Origin: an uncultured Bacteroidales bacterium
GTDB lineage: Bacteria; Bacteroidota; Bacteroidia; Bacteroidales; P3
Direction of reading: 5' to 3'
DNA: 64,000 nt
Assembly: GCA_947165255.1 (NCBI GenBank)
Contig: CAMUZR010000015.1
Location: 1-64,000 of the forward strand
In this document: positions 26,599 through 34,555 of the stretch, one piece after another
Position numbering within the stretch: position 1 is the stretch's first letter
Layout: each line of letters starts with the position of its first letter
Notes under the pieces: model-generated
Seen by the model: the letters and a program-made list of their open reading frames with translations, nothing else
Databases searched by the model: none
What the model was told of the DNA's origin: nothing
Position numbers and translations under genes: made by a program

Positions 26599-26921
26599 AT
26601 GAGTGGCGGAAGTTCATCAAATTCCAATACCCAAAATAATCTTATTGTTTATCGCACCGAGGAATCACGGAACTTCTATTGTGCAACCAATAAGGCGGAA
26701 GAAGGTTATTCCCCCCAGAACGTTATACTCTTGTTTTTACGGATTTCAACACGCTCAAAGCGGCAGCAGCGTATGTGAGGAATCTGACTGGAAAGGAAGT
26801 TTAGACGGAAGAAGATATTGAAGCAGCCCTAAACGAACAGGAAGATAAAAAACTGGAGGATGATCACGATGCTTTCTACAACTTCAACAATTTCAAAGTC
26901 TTGGAGGATGATGAACCATGA
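26599..26921 (+). pseudogene. Broken small gene at island left end
   Basis: From ATG 26599 one frame reads MSGGSSSN...LIVYRTEESRNFYCATN up to about 26715. Sensible coding then continues in another frame (ERYTLVFTDFNTLKAAAAYV), passes a TAG after LTGKEV, and goes on as TEEDIEAALNEQEDKK to the stop at 26921. One frameshift and one nonsense change (CAG to TAG would explain it) would join these into a protein of about 107 aa with an acidic C-terminus. I do not recognise the family. Confidence 0.5.
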
Positions 26922-27007
26922 TTCTTAACAACAACCAACGCTTCTTTCTCTATACACTCTGGGTAGTGTCGAAAGCGAAAGTCAAGTACATCATTAGCCG
27001 TTTATGA
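26918..27007 (+). CDS. Possible 29-aa ORF
   Basis: ATG overlaps the stop of the broken gene (ATGA). It encodes a short basic peptide beginning MILNNNQRFFLY and ends six bases before a strong terminator. The overlap and position suggest a downstream partner in the same transcript, but it is too short to judge; it may be a remnant. Confidence 0.3.
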   Translation: MILNNNQRFFLYTLWVVSKAKVKYIISRL

Positions 27008-27013
27008 CACACC

Positions 27014-27041
27014 AAGGAGACCCATTGTGGTCTCCTTTTTT
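27014..27041 (+). terminator. Terminator, island left end
   Basis: AAGGAGACC/GGTCTCCTT stem around CATTGT followed by six T. It closes the small broken operon. Confidence 0.85.
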
Positions 27042-27244
27042 GCTTCTTCTTTCGGTGATCCTTTGGTGAAGGCTAGACGATTTCCCGTCTTCCTCCCGTC
27101 TTCGATCATTCGTCCTGGGTTCTTCTGTTCCTCGGTTTCTGCTTAGACAAAAACAAGAATAATGCAACTAAAAATCACTCACTTGCATAATCGAACAAAG
27201 ATTTTCTCCGTCTCGTAAGGCGTTGTTTCTCTTATACCTATAAA

Positions 27245-27465
27245 GAACTTTATCCCATCAAAGGCTCAGTATCAAAAATGATGCGTATATTTGCACACGA
27301 ATTAGACGCGAGTATGTCTAATTGGTGCAAAAAGCATTTGTAAAAGGTCACTCTTGAAATTTGCCCAATTTCAGCTTGATTGAAAACCGTGATACTGATG
27401 CCTTTGCTTATTTGGTATGTTAACGCCCTTGTGCGTCAACATATTCACAGCATGGGATAAAGTTC
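27245..27465. repeat. 14-bp inverted repeat around a promoter
   Basis: GAACTTTATCCCAT at 27245-27258 and its exact reverse complement at 27452-27465 enclose 193 bp. The enclosed segment holds a TAnnTTTG promoter site at 27286 pointing toward the 401-aa gene. This is the layout of a Bacteroidota invertible promoter. The left arm lies upstream of the predicted transcript start, so an RNA hairpin does not explain the pair. Confidence 0.6.
27286..27293 (+). promoter_or_regulatory. -7 box within inverted repeat
   Basis: TATATTTG followed by C. No TTG at the usual 19-21 bp upstream. The predicted start near 27300 leaves a leader of about 290 nt before the 401-aa gene. Confidence 0.5.
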
Positions 27466-27590
27466 AAAGGTTTCATTCAATCAGGCCGGGCAAAGCCTCA
27501 AGAGTTGAAACTGGCAACGTTGTCTCCATGCTTTTTTATGAAGTGCAACCGCCAATCCTGGAGACAGAACGGCGAAAAAAGGAATAGTGG
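27300..27590 (+). other. Long structured 5' leader
   Basis: Three hairpins are visible: AATTAGAC/GTCTAATT (27300-27323), GAAATT/AATTTC (27356-27372) and GTTAACGC/GCGTCAAC with one mismatch (27419-27440). A 19-codon ORF starts at ATG 27528 and stops at 27585-27587, three bases before the next ATG. Such a leader may regulate translation of the downstream gene; I do not recognise it. Confidence 0.45.
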
Positions 27591-28796
27591 ATGGACTATA
27601 TCTCGGAGGCTGAACGACTGAAGCTCTACTACAAAGGGCTGAACGAGGCTGGCAGCAAGGAACATCTTGCCTGTGCCTACCCTGATATTGTGTCCGACAT
27701 CGAAGACCCTAACAGCGATACGACAATAAAAGAGTATTATGGGTATCTCCTCAACACGATGCTTCCACTTTACCACAAGCTCGCCTACGTCAACAACAAC
27801 CGTTTCATACACGAAGACATCTTCCTCTTCGACCCCCAGCCACAGAGAGTATACACCGCTGACGAGATATATACCGCACTACAGACTCTTGCACCTTTTG
27901 CCGTCGGAGAGATTATCCGTACCATTGGCTGTTCTTCAGCTACGCTGACACTGTTGCAAAAAGCGTTCGACTCACAGGACAAGGCTGCGTTCACAAATAT
28001 CATCGACACCAACGAATGCGACCTGAGACTGACGAGTTCCGTTTGTGAATATCTCTGGCCTTTGAAAATCCACCAAGCAGACCCATCAGATGAGGATATT
28101 GTTTCCAGCCTCGATGCTGTAGCCGGTATGCTCCGTGACGAACAGCATCCCATCAGCCACTCTTCCCAAAAACTGAGCGAGGCGGTGGAACCCTATCTCG
28201 ATGGTGGCGACGAGGAATCTTATTTGCAAAAACTTGAACAATATAACCATGATGCTTTCGACAGCCTGTGTTCCTTCTATCGCGACAACCACGACCGCTT
28301 CAAGCCAAAGGAACGCAAACAGATTGAGCCGATTATCTTGAATGGTGGCGGCAGCATCGACGGTGAGTTCAACCTGCTCGATGACTATTTCTCGATTCGT
28401 AACGAATCAGACCACTTCGAAGAGTTTTTTGGGCTGCATCCCGACGTAGTAAAGGCTGGTTCCGGACAGTTCGAATTACTTGTAAACACATTATCGCAGT
28501 TGGGCTATATTGACTCTACCCCTGCCGTCAAACGTCTTTTCGCCTACCGTTTCTCTGGCCGTATGCGTCCTGCGAAGGTTGCGCCTATCGAATGGCACGG
28601 CAAAAACGGCAACTCATACGAGCTTATCTATCTGGTACGCAATATGACGGAGAGAGCCAACTACCGTAAGATGCGGAATTTCTTTTTTGGACCAAAGTGG
28701 GTTGCCGACCGGGATAGTAGTTATGCCCGTGGTGCCGACTACCGCCTGAAAGAACTTCTCCATAAACTGTACCCTACACTACCCGACCAACTGTAA
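27591..28796 (+). CDS. Unknown 401-aa island protein
   Basis: 401 aa, acidic, soluble, apparently mostly helical; no signal peptide, membrane segment or motif I recognise. The TAG three bases upstream in the same frame fixes the start at ATG 27591. The C-terminal part (RPAKVAPIEWHGKNGNSYEL) is rich in basic and aromatic residues. It is the first large gene downstream of the inverted-repeat promoter and the long leader. The next genes have their own promoter site, so it may be regulated separately from them. Confidence 0.7.
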   Translation: MDYISEAERLKLYYKGLNEAGSKEHLACAYPDIVSDIEDPNSDTTIKEYYGYLLNTMLPLYHKLAYVNNNRFIHEDIFLFDPQPQRVYTADEIYTALQTLAPFAVGEIIRTIGCSSATLTLLQKAFDSQDKAAFTNIIDTNECDLRLTSSVCEYLWPLKIHQADPSDEDIVSSLDAVAGMLRDEQHPISHSSQKLSEAVEPYLDGGDEESYLQKLEQYNHDAFDSLCSFYRDNHDRFKPKERKQIEPIILNGGGSIDGEFNLLDDYFSIRNESDHFEEFFGLHPDVVKAGSGQFELLVNTLSQLGYIDSTPAVKRLFAYRFSGRMRPAKVAPIEWHGKNGNSYELIYLVRNMTERANYRKMRNFFFGPKWVADRDSSYARGADYRLKELLHKLYPTLPDQL

Positions 28797-28802
28797 TTTT
28801 AT

Positions 28803-28815
28803 CTATAATTGTCTA
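28803..28815 (+). promoter_or_regulatory. Shared 13-bp element, copy 1
   Basis: CTATAATTGTCTA starts 41 bp before a -7 box. The identical 13-mer lies 42 bp before another -7 box at 33627. It is too far upstream to be the -33 element, so an operator is likely. Confidence 0.5.
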
Positions 28816-28843
28816 TAACTGAAAAACAGAACCGAATATCAAG

Positions 28844-28851
28844 TAATTTTG
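28844..28851 (+). promoter_or_regulatory. -7 box for the zinc-ribbon cluster
   Basis: TAATTTTG followed by C, 30 bp before the 72-aa gene. It probably drives 28882-33590. Confidence 0.55.
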
Positions 28852-28881
28852 CAAAAATATAAACCTTTAAATCTTAACGAT

Positions 28882-29100
28882 ATGGTATACAGAGTAACCG
28901 TCAAGAGCAGCAAGCTCACAAGTGGCATCCGCGTCGAGCGTGGCATGAGCGTGGATGTGGTAACGAACAACATCACCAACCCCGTCACCACCAACGGAGG
29001 CCAGGCCGTCGCCGATGCCTTCATGCGTATCTACGGCATCGACATCCGCAAGGCTGGAGCATTGAGTATGGCATATTTAGACGTTCAAAGAATTGGATGA
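28882..29100 (+). CDS. Small conserved-looking protein, 72 aa (DUF6140-like?)
   Basis: 72 aa from ATG 28882 (an upstream ATG at 28849 overlaps the promoter box). The sequence MVYRVTVKSSKLTSGIRVER and the even, motif-like C-terminus (NPVTTNGGQAVADAFMRIYG) look like a compact conserved domain. I associate it from memory with small Bacteroides proteins labelled DUF6140, but cannot verify this. Base composition is richer in GC than the next gene. It is first in the zinc-ribbon cluster. Confidence 0.6.
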   Translation: MVYRVTVKSSKLTSGIRVERGMSVDVVTNNITNPVTTNGGQAVADAFMRIYGIDIRKAGALSMAYLDVQRIG

Positions 29101-29109
29101 TTAACGACA

Positions 29110-29547
29110 ATGAGGATAGAATGCAGTTTGCTCAAAAAAGTTTTCTTTTTCAAAAGAACGGCAGCACTTCGTAAGTGCTTTGGAATTGAGGGAAAAGAAC
29201 CAATTGTTTTTTGTTGGATTCCATTACTTATCAATCAGTCCACCATCTGCATATGTAAAAATATTACCAAAGAAATGGTGCAGAAAGGCATTGTTGCAAC
29301 AAAGAATGCAATCTATTTCCCTCAGGATTCAACAATATGTATGGGAAAAGATACTGTTATTTATCTATCAGAAATAAAAGAAATTGTCTTCGATTCCCAT
29401 TATCTCGTAATATCAAAAAACGGATTTAAACAATACAAAATACCAAAAAACTATTTTCAAATCGAAAATAAATATTTCGACAGCGAAAATGAATTAATGG
29501 CCTTTATTACAGGTGTCTTAAATATGTTATTATTTGGTAATCTATGA
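29110..29547 (+). CDS. PH-like domain protein, unknown role
   Basis: 145 aa, very AT-rich gene. The centre (MVQKGIVATKNAIYFPQDST then YLSEIKEIVF and HYLVISKNGFKQY) has the strand pattern of bacterial PH-like domains: a short strand, a Lys-rich loop, and a hydrophobic strand pair. It overlaps the next gene by 4 bp (ATGA), so translation is coupled to the 560-aa zinc-ribbon protein. A PH-like domain may bind lipid or protein. The assignment is by pattern only. Confidence 0.55.
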   Translation: MRIECSLLKKVFFFKRTAALRKCFGIEGKEPIVFCWIPLLINQSTICICKNITKEMVQKGIVATKNAIYFPQDSTICMGKDTVIYLSEIKEIVFDSHYLVISKNGFKQYKIPKNYFQIENKYFDSENELMAFITGVLNMLLFGNL

Positions 29548-31226
29548 GTTTTTTCAAAAACATAATCGATATTTTATTAGATGACAAGGACTATGAATGG
29601 ATTACATGGACTTGTCCTAAATGCGGAAAAGAAACAGCAGCAATATCAATTGTATCAAGTAAAGGATATTCTCTCCGCTGTAATAACTGTGGATTACAAT
29701 ATGATTCATGGACATTACCCGAGTTGTTAAGTGAATTAATAAGTAAGAATCAAACAGATAAGGCTATTGAGTTGCTAACTTGCTATAATAAGGTGATTAA
29801 AGAAACAGAATTCAATCGTGTATTCTTGCTAAACTTTGTCGTAGGTGATGGAATTTTAGAAAAGAAATCGGACTATAGGAATGCTAGGAAATATATCGAA
29901 AGAGCAATACTTGCCTCAAAGGATGCACCTCATTCTTATATTAAGTGGAAATGCATGTATGACATGTATCTAATTCATAAGCATGCAGGCGAAATAACCG
30001 ATGCACGAAAATGTTTATTGAATGCAATAGAAACGGTTTCTATTGATGAGACAATGCAAATTAAAGGGAAAAATGTTGACGCTATAGAATATCTTGAGAA
30101 TCAGTTTAAATCCATTGATGATGAATATATGGATTCATTTCTCCAAATACCCTACAAGGACAGAAGAGCCATATTCATAATGAAAGATATTCAGAGTCTC
30201 AACCAAGAGCACTTTAGTGTTTTAAGATTTGGAGAGAAACTGGCTCAATTGTCGTTCCCGATGGGGCATCCTAAAGTAAATGAAATGTATATCGCTCACC
30301 CATTACAGACAAATAGGTATTTCCCCATAGAGAACTATCAGTTGGAACTCATTGAGGAAAAGGTGAGGGAGTTTTGTTGGCTTGCACAGAGTTTGGGGGC
30401 TACAGAAATCAAAATTAATTGTTTGAACAGTAATTTGACAGACTCTACCAAATCCGGGAACTATAACATATCAGGTGGACTATCCTACGATGGAAACAAT
30501 GTAAATGCAAGCAATCGTTCTGAATACAGTAAACGCTTGTTGGAAGAAATTAGTCGTTCGGTTAGTTTACACCAGACTTATAACCCACATAAACCAGCAG
30601 CATTGCCATCGGATCTAATATGGTTCAGACAAGAGTCTTCTTGGCAACAACTATACAAACAACGAATGGAAGGTGGTTTGCTAACCCATGAAGAGCGTAT
30701 TGAGACAAAGAAAACACAGGTGGTTGACAGTAGGGAACTAAACGAGATTAAAGGCGAACTAAAAACCTTGTACGCAGGGATAGATCTTGCTTTTGAGAAG
30801 ACGGAAGAATCCAAGTTTGAGCAACAGGAGAACGCTGTGCTTGCCATCAGTGTGAAGTTCGCCCCACTATCACAACTAACCAGAGAAGCACCAACGACAT
30901 CACAAGAGTCCTTACTCACATCCAATGAACAGAAGTATATCGACGAAGTGAAAGAGTGTCTGGAAGATGGTGAGATAACAAAGACTGGACGTCGCTTGCT
31001 TAATATGCAACGTGAGCGACTTGGCATAAGCGAAACTCGTGCCGCTGAATTGGAGGCATCCTTATCGACACCTCAATTGACCGATGAAGAAAAAGAGTAC
31101 CTCGAAGCCTATCGTGATGCCACCGAAGACGGTCAGATTTCCGAGAAAGAACGCCGGATGCTCAACCGCCTCCGTGACATGCTGGGAATAACAGAAGAAC
31201 GAGCTAATGAAATCAAGAAACTTTAA
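29544..31226 (+). CDS. Zinc-ribbon protein with paralogous central domain, 560 aa
   Basis: N-terminal zinc ribbon with C24, C27, C46 and C49, then a TPR-like helical region (about 60-190). A central alpha/beta domain follows (about 200-450) that is clearly homologous to the one in 31603-33237: MYIAHPLQTNRYFPIENYQL here against YICHPYKPDCYIPANEYQL there, then LGATEIKI against LGAKRISL, and PSDLIWFRQES against PADIVWYHHRQ. Between these lies a Ser/Asn/Gly-rich stretch (about 300-330) of alternating polar and apolar residues. The C-terminus has two copies of an acidic helical repeat (EVKECLEDGEITKTGRRLLN and AYRDATEDGQISEKERRMLN). Function unknown; the layout suggests a scaffold or effector. Confidence 0.75.
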   Translation: MSFFKNIIDILLDDKDYEWITWTCPKCGKETAAISIVSSKGYSLRCNNCGLQYDSWTLPELLSELISKNQTDKAIELLTCYNKVIKETEFNRVFLLNFVVGDGILEKKSDYRNARKYIERAILASKDAPHSYIKWKCMYDMYLIHKHAGEITDARKCLLNAIETVSIDETMQIKGKNVDAIEYLENQFKSIDDEYMDSFLQIPYKDRRAIFIMKDIQSLNQEHFSVLRFGEKLAQLSFPMGHPKVNEMYIAHPLQTNRYFPIENYQLELIEEKVREFCWLAQSLGATEIKINCLNSNLTDSTKSGNYNISGGLSYDGNNVNASNRSEYSKRLLEEISRSVSLHQTYNPHKPAALPSDLIWFRQESSWQQLYKQRMEGGLLTHEERIETKKTQVVDSRELNEIKGELKTLYAGIDLAFEKTEESKFEQQENAVLAISVKFAPLSQLTREAPTTSQESLLTSNEQKYIDEVKECLEDGEITKTGRRLLNMQRERLGISETRAAELEASLSTPQLTDEEKEYLEAYRDATEDGQISEKERRMLNRLRDMLGITEERANEIKKL

Positions 31227-31237
31227 TATTATGAATT

Positions 31238-31600
31238 ATGGCAGAAAATTTTGCAGAACAACTCAATTCCAGATTAAATGAATTCCAAAATCTTCAGGAT
31301 TCATATCGTCAAAAATGCGAAAGACTAAATGACGAATCAAACAAAGCAAATGGGGAATGCACCAAAGAACTCGACGACTTGAATGACCAACTTAAAACAG
31401 AGTACGAGAAACTTGTGAATGTCGCAAAGCAAATACTGAAATCTGTAATGGATGAGTTGGATAAGCGTAAACAGATGAGCAATGAACCTGACGTAATATC
31501 GGAAAACAACAATAAAAAAAGGCGGGTTCAAGAAATTTTCAATAGAACCAATAGCACAGAAGAATGGCGTAAAGTATTACACGAAATAGGAGTCCTATAA
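31238..31600 (+). CDS. Coiled-coil protein, 120 aa
   Basis: Highly charged, helical along almost its whole length (LNDQLKTEYEKLVNVAKQIL). It lies between the two zinc-ribbon genes with gaps of 11 and 2 bp. Likely a small adaptor that holds the neighbouring products together; inference only. Confidence 0.65.
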   Translation: MAENFAEQLNSRLNEFQNLQDSYRQKCERLNDESNKANGECTKELDDLNDQLKTEYEKLVNVAKQILKSVMDELDKRKQMSNEPDVISENNNKKRRVQEIFNRTNSTEEWRKVLHEIGVL

Positions 31601-31602
31601 TC

Positions 31603-33237
31603 ATGGCAAAAAAAATTATCAACAAGTGCCCCAATTGTGGCACATGGAGTGAGGCCGAAGAGAAAAATCTTTTTGGAAGATTCATTAGTAGCGCACAAGA
31701 AACAGCTGAGAGTGCCTCAAAGATTGGGAATAAATTATTTAGTAAAGTTGGTTTGGGTAAGGTTGGAGAAGAAGTTGTTGGGGATGTGGGGGCTATTGTC
31801 GGCATAGGTAGAGGCATGAAAGATTTTGTAGATGGAGATAATTACAGATTTGTGTGCCCCAGGTGTGGTAACAAGTGGAGTGTATATGATGATGAAATAA
31901 AAGACGTTTGTCAGTACGAAATATATGTTGAGACAAAGGGAATGGCAGAGCAATTCGGAGAGGTGTGCCAGAAAGGACCAAAAGAACTTGAATCTTTTGC
32001 TCGTCAAGTCCAGTTGAAGCTGAACGATGAACGCAACTTCGAACTTTCAAAGTTGTACCTCTACAACCTTTTGGCAGCCACCTATCACGAATTGAACAAC
32101 CGGGACAAGGCATTGTCGTTCGCAAAGGAGGCATTGTCTATCGTTCCCGACAAGTCAATTTCACAGGCAATAAAGGGTTATGTCATGGGTGTTGGTAGGA
32201 ATAGCTCCGATGCCCTCGCCGCATTGACTTCACTAATAAAATATAAGGATTTCTCGACAGACGACCAGATAGGCTTATACACAGAGGAACAGTACCATGA
32301 CAGATTCTTGGAAATACAGAATCGTTACATTACCGATTTCCTTTCCATGCCGGTTGATCAGAGGCGCTTTGTTTACTTGCTAGATGGGAATATCGACGGT
32401 AAATTAAAATTCATTCCTGAGACAATAAGATTGCTCCCCAAATCCGATTTGCCCACAGATATTAAAATCATCGGTGTACCGCAAGAAAATGTGTTGTATA
32501 TCTGCCATCCGTACAAGCCCGATTGCTATATTCCTGCAAATGAATACCAGTTAGAACTGCTTCGCGACGAGCTTCATGAATTTTGCCACATAATGGATTA
32601 TCTCGGTGCAAAGCGAATCTCTTTGAGCGATTCCCATACTAACCAACAAGGAGAATCGCGTGAAGATTCAATTGACGTGAAAGGTGGTGGTAGCCATAAT
32701 GGGTATTCAGGAAGTGCCCATGTCGGGAATCAGTCTAGCAGTTCTTTGGACACAATGATCCATCGTGAGTTCTCCGAACAACGCGATTTTCAATGCTCAA
32801 AGGATATGCCTCCGTGTATTCCAGCTGATATTGTATGGTATCATCATCGTCAAGAATGGCAACTAAAAGTCATTAGCCGATTAGAGGGAAGGCTCATTAA
32901 AGACAAGTTCACCATTGCAACTTCTCAATCAGAAACCGTATATGGTTCGAAAAAACTGACTGTAGAGGCTGAGGTGAATGCTGTTGCAACTTCGCTTAAC
33001 GCCACATTTGATAAATCTTCTAATTTTACAATCAAACAGTCAGAATCATACTATCAAGAAGTTGAGGTTGAGTTTTGGCCGCTTGGAGATTATTCAATCA
33101 CTCCCAAGCAGATTACGCCCTCCACGACACCATTAATCGACCAACCCCAGCCCAAGCCCCGGAGTAAACGCGGAACGATTCTAATATTGGCCGCAGTGAT
33201 AGTTGTTGTAATTATCCTTGGTGTTGTACTGCTCTAG
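31603..33237 (+). CDS. Membrane-anchored zinc-ribbon protein, 544 aa
   Basis: The zinc ribbon is split: C9/C12 and C85/C88 flank a 70-residue insert whose second half is Gly/Val-rich and amphipathic (KVGLGKVGEEVVGDVGAIVG). A helical TPR-like part (about 100-230) and the central domain shared with 29544-31226 follow, with a Gly/Ser-rich stretch (about 350-385). The last 20 residues are a single hydrophobic helix (residues 525-544), so the protein is probably tail-anchored with the rest in the cytoplasm. Two bp separate it from the coiled-coil gene. Not recognised as any known family. Confidence 0.75.
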   Translation: MAKKIINKCPNCGTWSEAEEKNLFGRFISSAQETAESASKIGNKLFSKVGLGKVGEEVVGDVGAIVGIGRGMKDFVDGDNYRFVCPRCGNKWSVYDDEIKDVCQYEIYVETKGMAEQFGEVCQKGPKELESFARQVQLKLNDERNFELSKLYLYNLLAATYHELNNRDKALSFAKEALSIVPDKSISQAIKGYVMGVGRNSSDALAALTSLIKYKDFSTDDQIGLYTEEQYHDRFLEIQNRYITDFLSMPVDQRRFVYLLDGNIDGKLKFIPETIRLLPKSDLPTDIKIIGVPQENVLYICHPYKPDCYIPANEYQLELLRDELHEFCHIMDYLGAKRISLSDSHTNQQGESREDSIDVKGGGSHNGYSGSAHVGNQSSSSLDTMIHREFSEQRDFQCSKDMPPCIPADIVWYHHRQEWQLKVISRLEGRLIKDKFTIATSQSETVYGSKKLTVEAEVNAVATSLNATFDKSSNFTIKQSESYYQEVEVEFWPLGDYSITPKQITPSTTPLIDQPQPKPRSKRGTILILAAVIVVVIILGVVLL

Positions 33238-33242
33238 TTGAA

Positions 33243-33590
33243 ATGAGTAAATCCAACACCATCGACTTTCCGCAGAACGCTCGCCGTACCTATACAGCCG
33301 TCAAACGTGCCTTTGAAAGGTGCGGCGAGTTTCATCATGTCCGTTGCGACGAGAGAACCTTTGTCATCACCGCTCGTCATGGAGTATCGCTATTGGCATT
33401 AGGTGAGAAGATAGAGGTGCATGTGGTGGCAACGGGTACTCAATCCTGCCAAGTGAGGCTAATTTCTGGCAATCAGATTCCGCTAAACATATTCAACATT
33501 GGCAGCAACAAACGCAACGTCACCAACCTCTCGGACTGGATCTCCAACCAAGTCTACCGTCTATGCAGCGACGCAGAACTTTTTCTATAA
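33243..33590 (+). CDS. Small alpha/beta protein, 115 aa
   Basis: 115 aa, soluble, strand-rich (HHVRCDERTFVITARHGVSL) with a C-terminal helix. It starts 5 bp after the membrane-anchored zinc-ribbon gene, so it is the last gene of that transcript before a second promoter. No recognised family or motif. Confidence 0.65.
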   Translation: MSKSNTIDFPQNARRTYTAVKRAFERCGEFHHVRCDERTFVITARHGVSLLALGEKIEVHVVATGTQSCQVRLISGNQIPLNIFNIGSNKRNVTNLSDWISNQVYRLCSDAELFL

Positions 33591-33597
33591 TTGTCTA
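33585..33597 (+). promoter_or_regulatory. Shared 13-bp element, copy 2
   Basis: CTATAATTGTCTA, identical to 28803-28815, overlapping the end of the 115-aa gene and 42 bp before the -7 box at 33627. The two sites probably bind the same regulator. Confidence 0.5.
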
Positions 33598-33626
33598 CAT
33601 TATCAGAACGACAGCGAAATAGGGTG

Positions 33627-33634
33627 TATCTTTG
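33627..33634 (+). promoter_or_regulatory. -7 box for ABC ATPase gene
   Basis: TATCTTTG followed by C, 19 bp before ATG 33653. Confidence 0.5.
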
Positions 33635-33652
33635 CAAACAAAATAAGCAGAC

Positions 33653-34543
33653 ATGATATATCTCAAATCATTCAATTTGCCAAAAGATACATGGGTTGAT
33701 GCGTATTTTTCACCCTCACCATATGCCCCCAAAGACCTTCCCGATGTATATGATAAGCTAAGGGCTGAGTTTGACAACAGAACCATTCATCGCAGCTGGT
33801 ATCCGTGGAAGACGTTCTATAACAGGGGTTTCTGTCATATCGAGTTCTCGGACATCACCATCTTCTATGGGAACAACGCATCGGGCAAGACCACGTTACT
33901 CAATGTAATTGCTCAAAAGTTGGAATTGCAGCGGTTGTCGTTGTTTAACACCAGTCCCTTTTTCGATGCTTACTGCAAGGGGAATGGAGGGTTTGAGTTG
34001 ACCGACCAGTATATTGCACCATCAGCCATACGCAGGGGTAAGATAATTGTCAGCGATGATGTTTTCAATAACATACTTGCCACTAGGCAGCGCAATCTTG
34101 AAAAGGACATAGAGATAAATGGTGTATCACAGCAGTATTTCGCAATGGAACACGTACCTAAGTCGCTTACTATGTCAAAATTCATCAAACGCACTATGGA
34201 TTATCGCAAACATGCGGAAATGAGCAATGGCGAGTCTGGCTTCAAGTACTTTGTTGAACAGATTGAGGAGAATTCGCTTGTGCTGCTGGACGAGCCGGAG
34301 AACAGTCTATCGGCAGAAACCCAACAAGTGCTGGCTCACGAGCTATACAATCTTGCCCATAGAGGACGTTGCCAGCTTGTCATTGCCACCCACTCACCTT
34401 TCTTGCTCTCATTGCCTGACGCATTGATATACAACCTTGATGCCACACCAGTACAAACGGCAAAATGGTATGAACTTGAAAACATGAGGTCGTACTACAA
34501 CCTGTTCAAAATGCACAGTTCATCATTTGAAACAGACAAATAA
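33653..34543 (+). CDS. Stand-alone ABC/AAA-type ATPase
   Basis: 296 aa, no membrane segments. Walker A GNNASGKTT at residues 73-81, signature SNGES near 192, Walker B LVLLDEPENS near 208 and the H-loop ATHSP near 243. The compact form with DEPENSLS resembles the lone ATPases (AAA_21/OLD-like group) common in defence and conflict systems, rather than transporter subunits. It has its own promoter with the shared 13-bp element, tying it to the zinc-ribbon operon. No nuclease domain is fused to it. Confidence 0.85.
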   Translation: MIYLKSFNLPKDTWVDAYFSPSPYAPKDLPDVYDKLRAEFDNRTIHRSWYPWKTFYNRGFCHIEFSDITIFYGNNASGKTTLLNVIAQKLELQRLSLFNTSPFFDAYCKGNGGFELTDQYIAPSAIRRGKIIVSDDVFNNILATRQRNLEKDIEINGVSQQYFAMEHVPKSLTMSKFIKRTMDYRKHAEMSNGESGFKYFVEQIEENSLVLLDEPENSLSAETQQVLAHELYNLAHRGRCQLVIATHSPFLLSLPDALIYNLDATPVQTAKWYELENMRSYYNLFKMHSSSFETDK

Positions 34544-34555
34544 TATTGAATCGCA

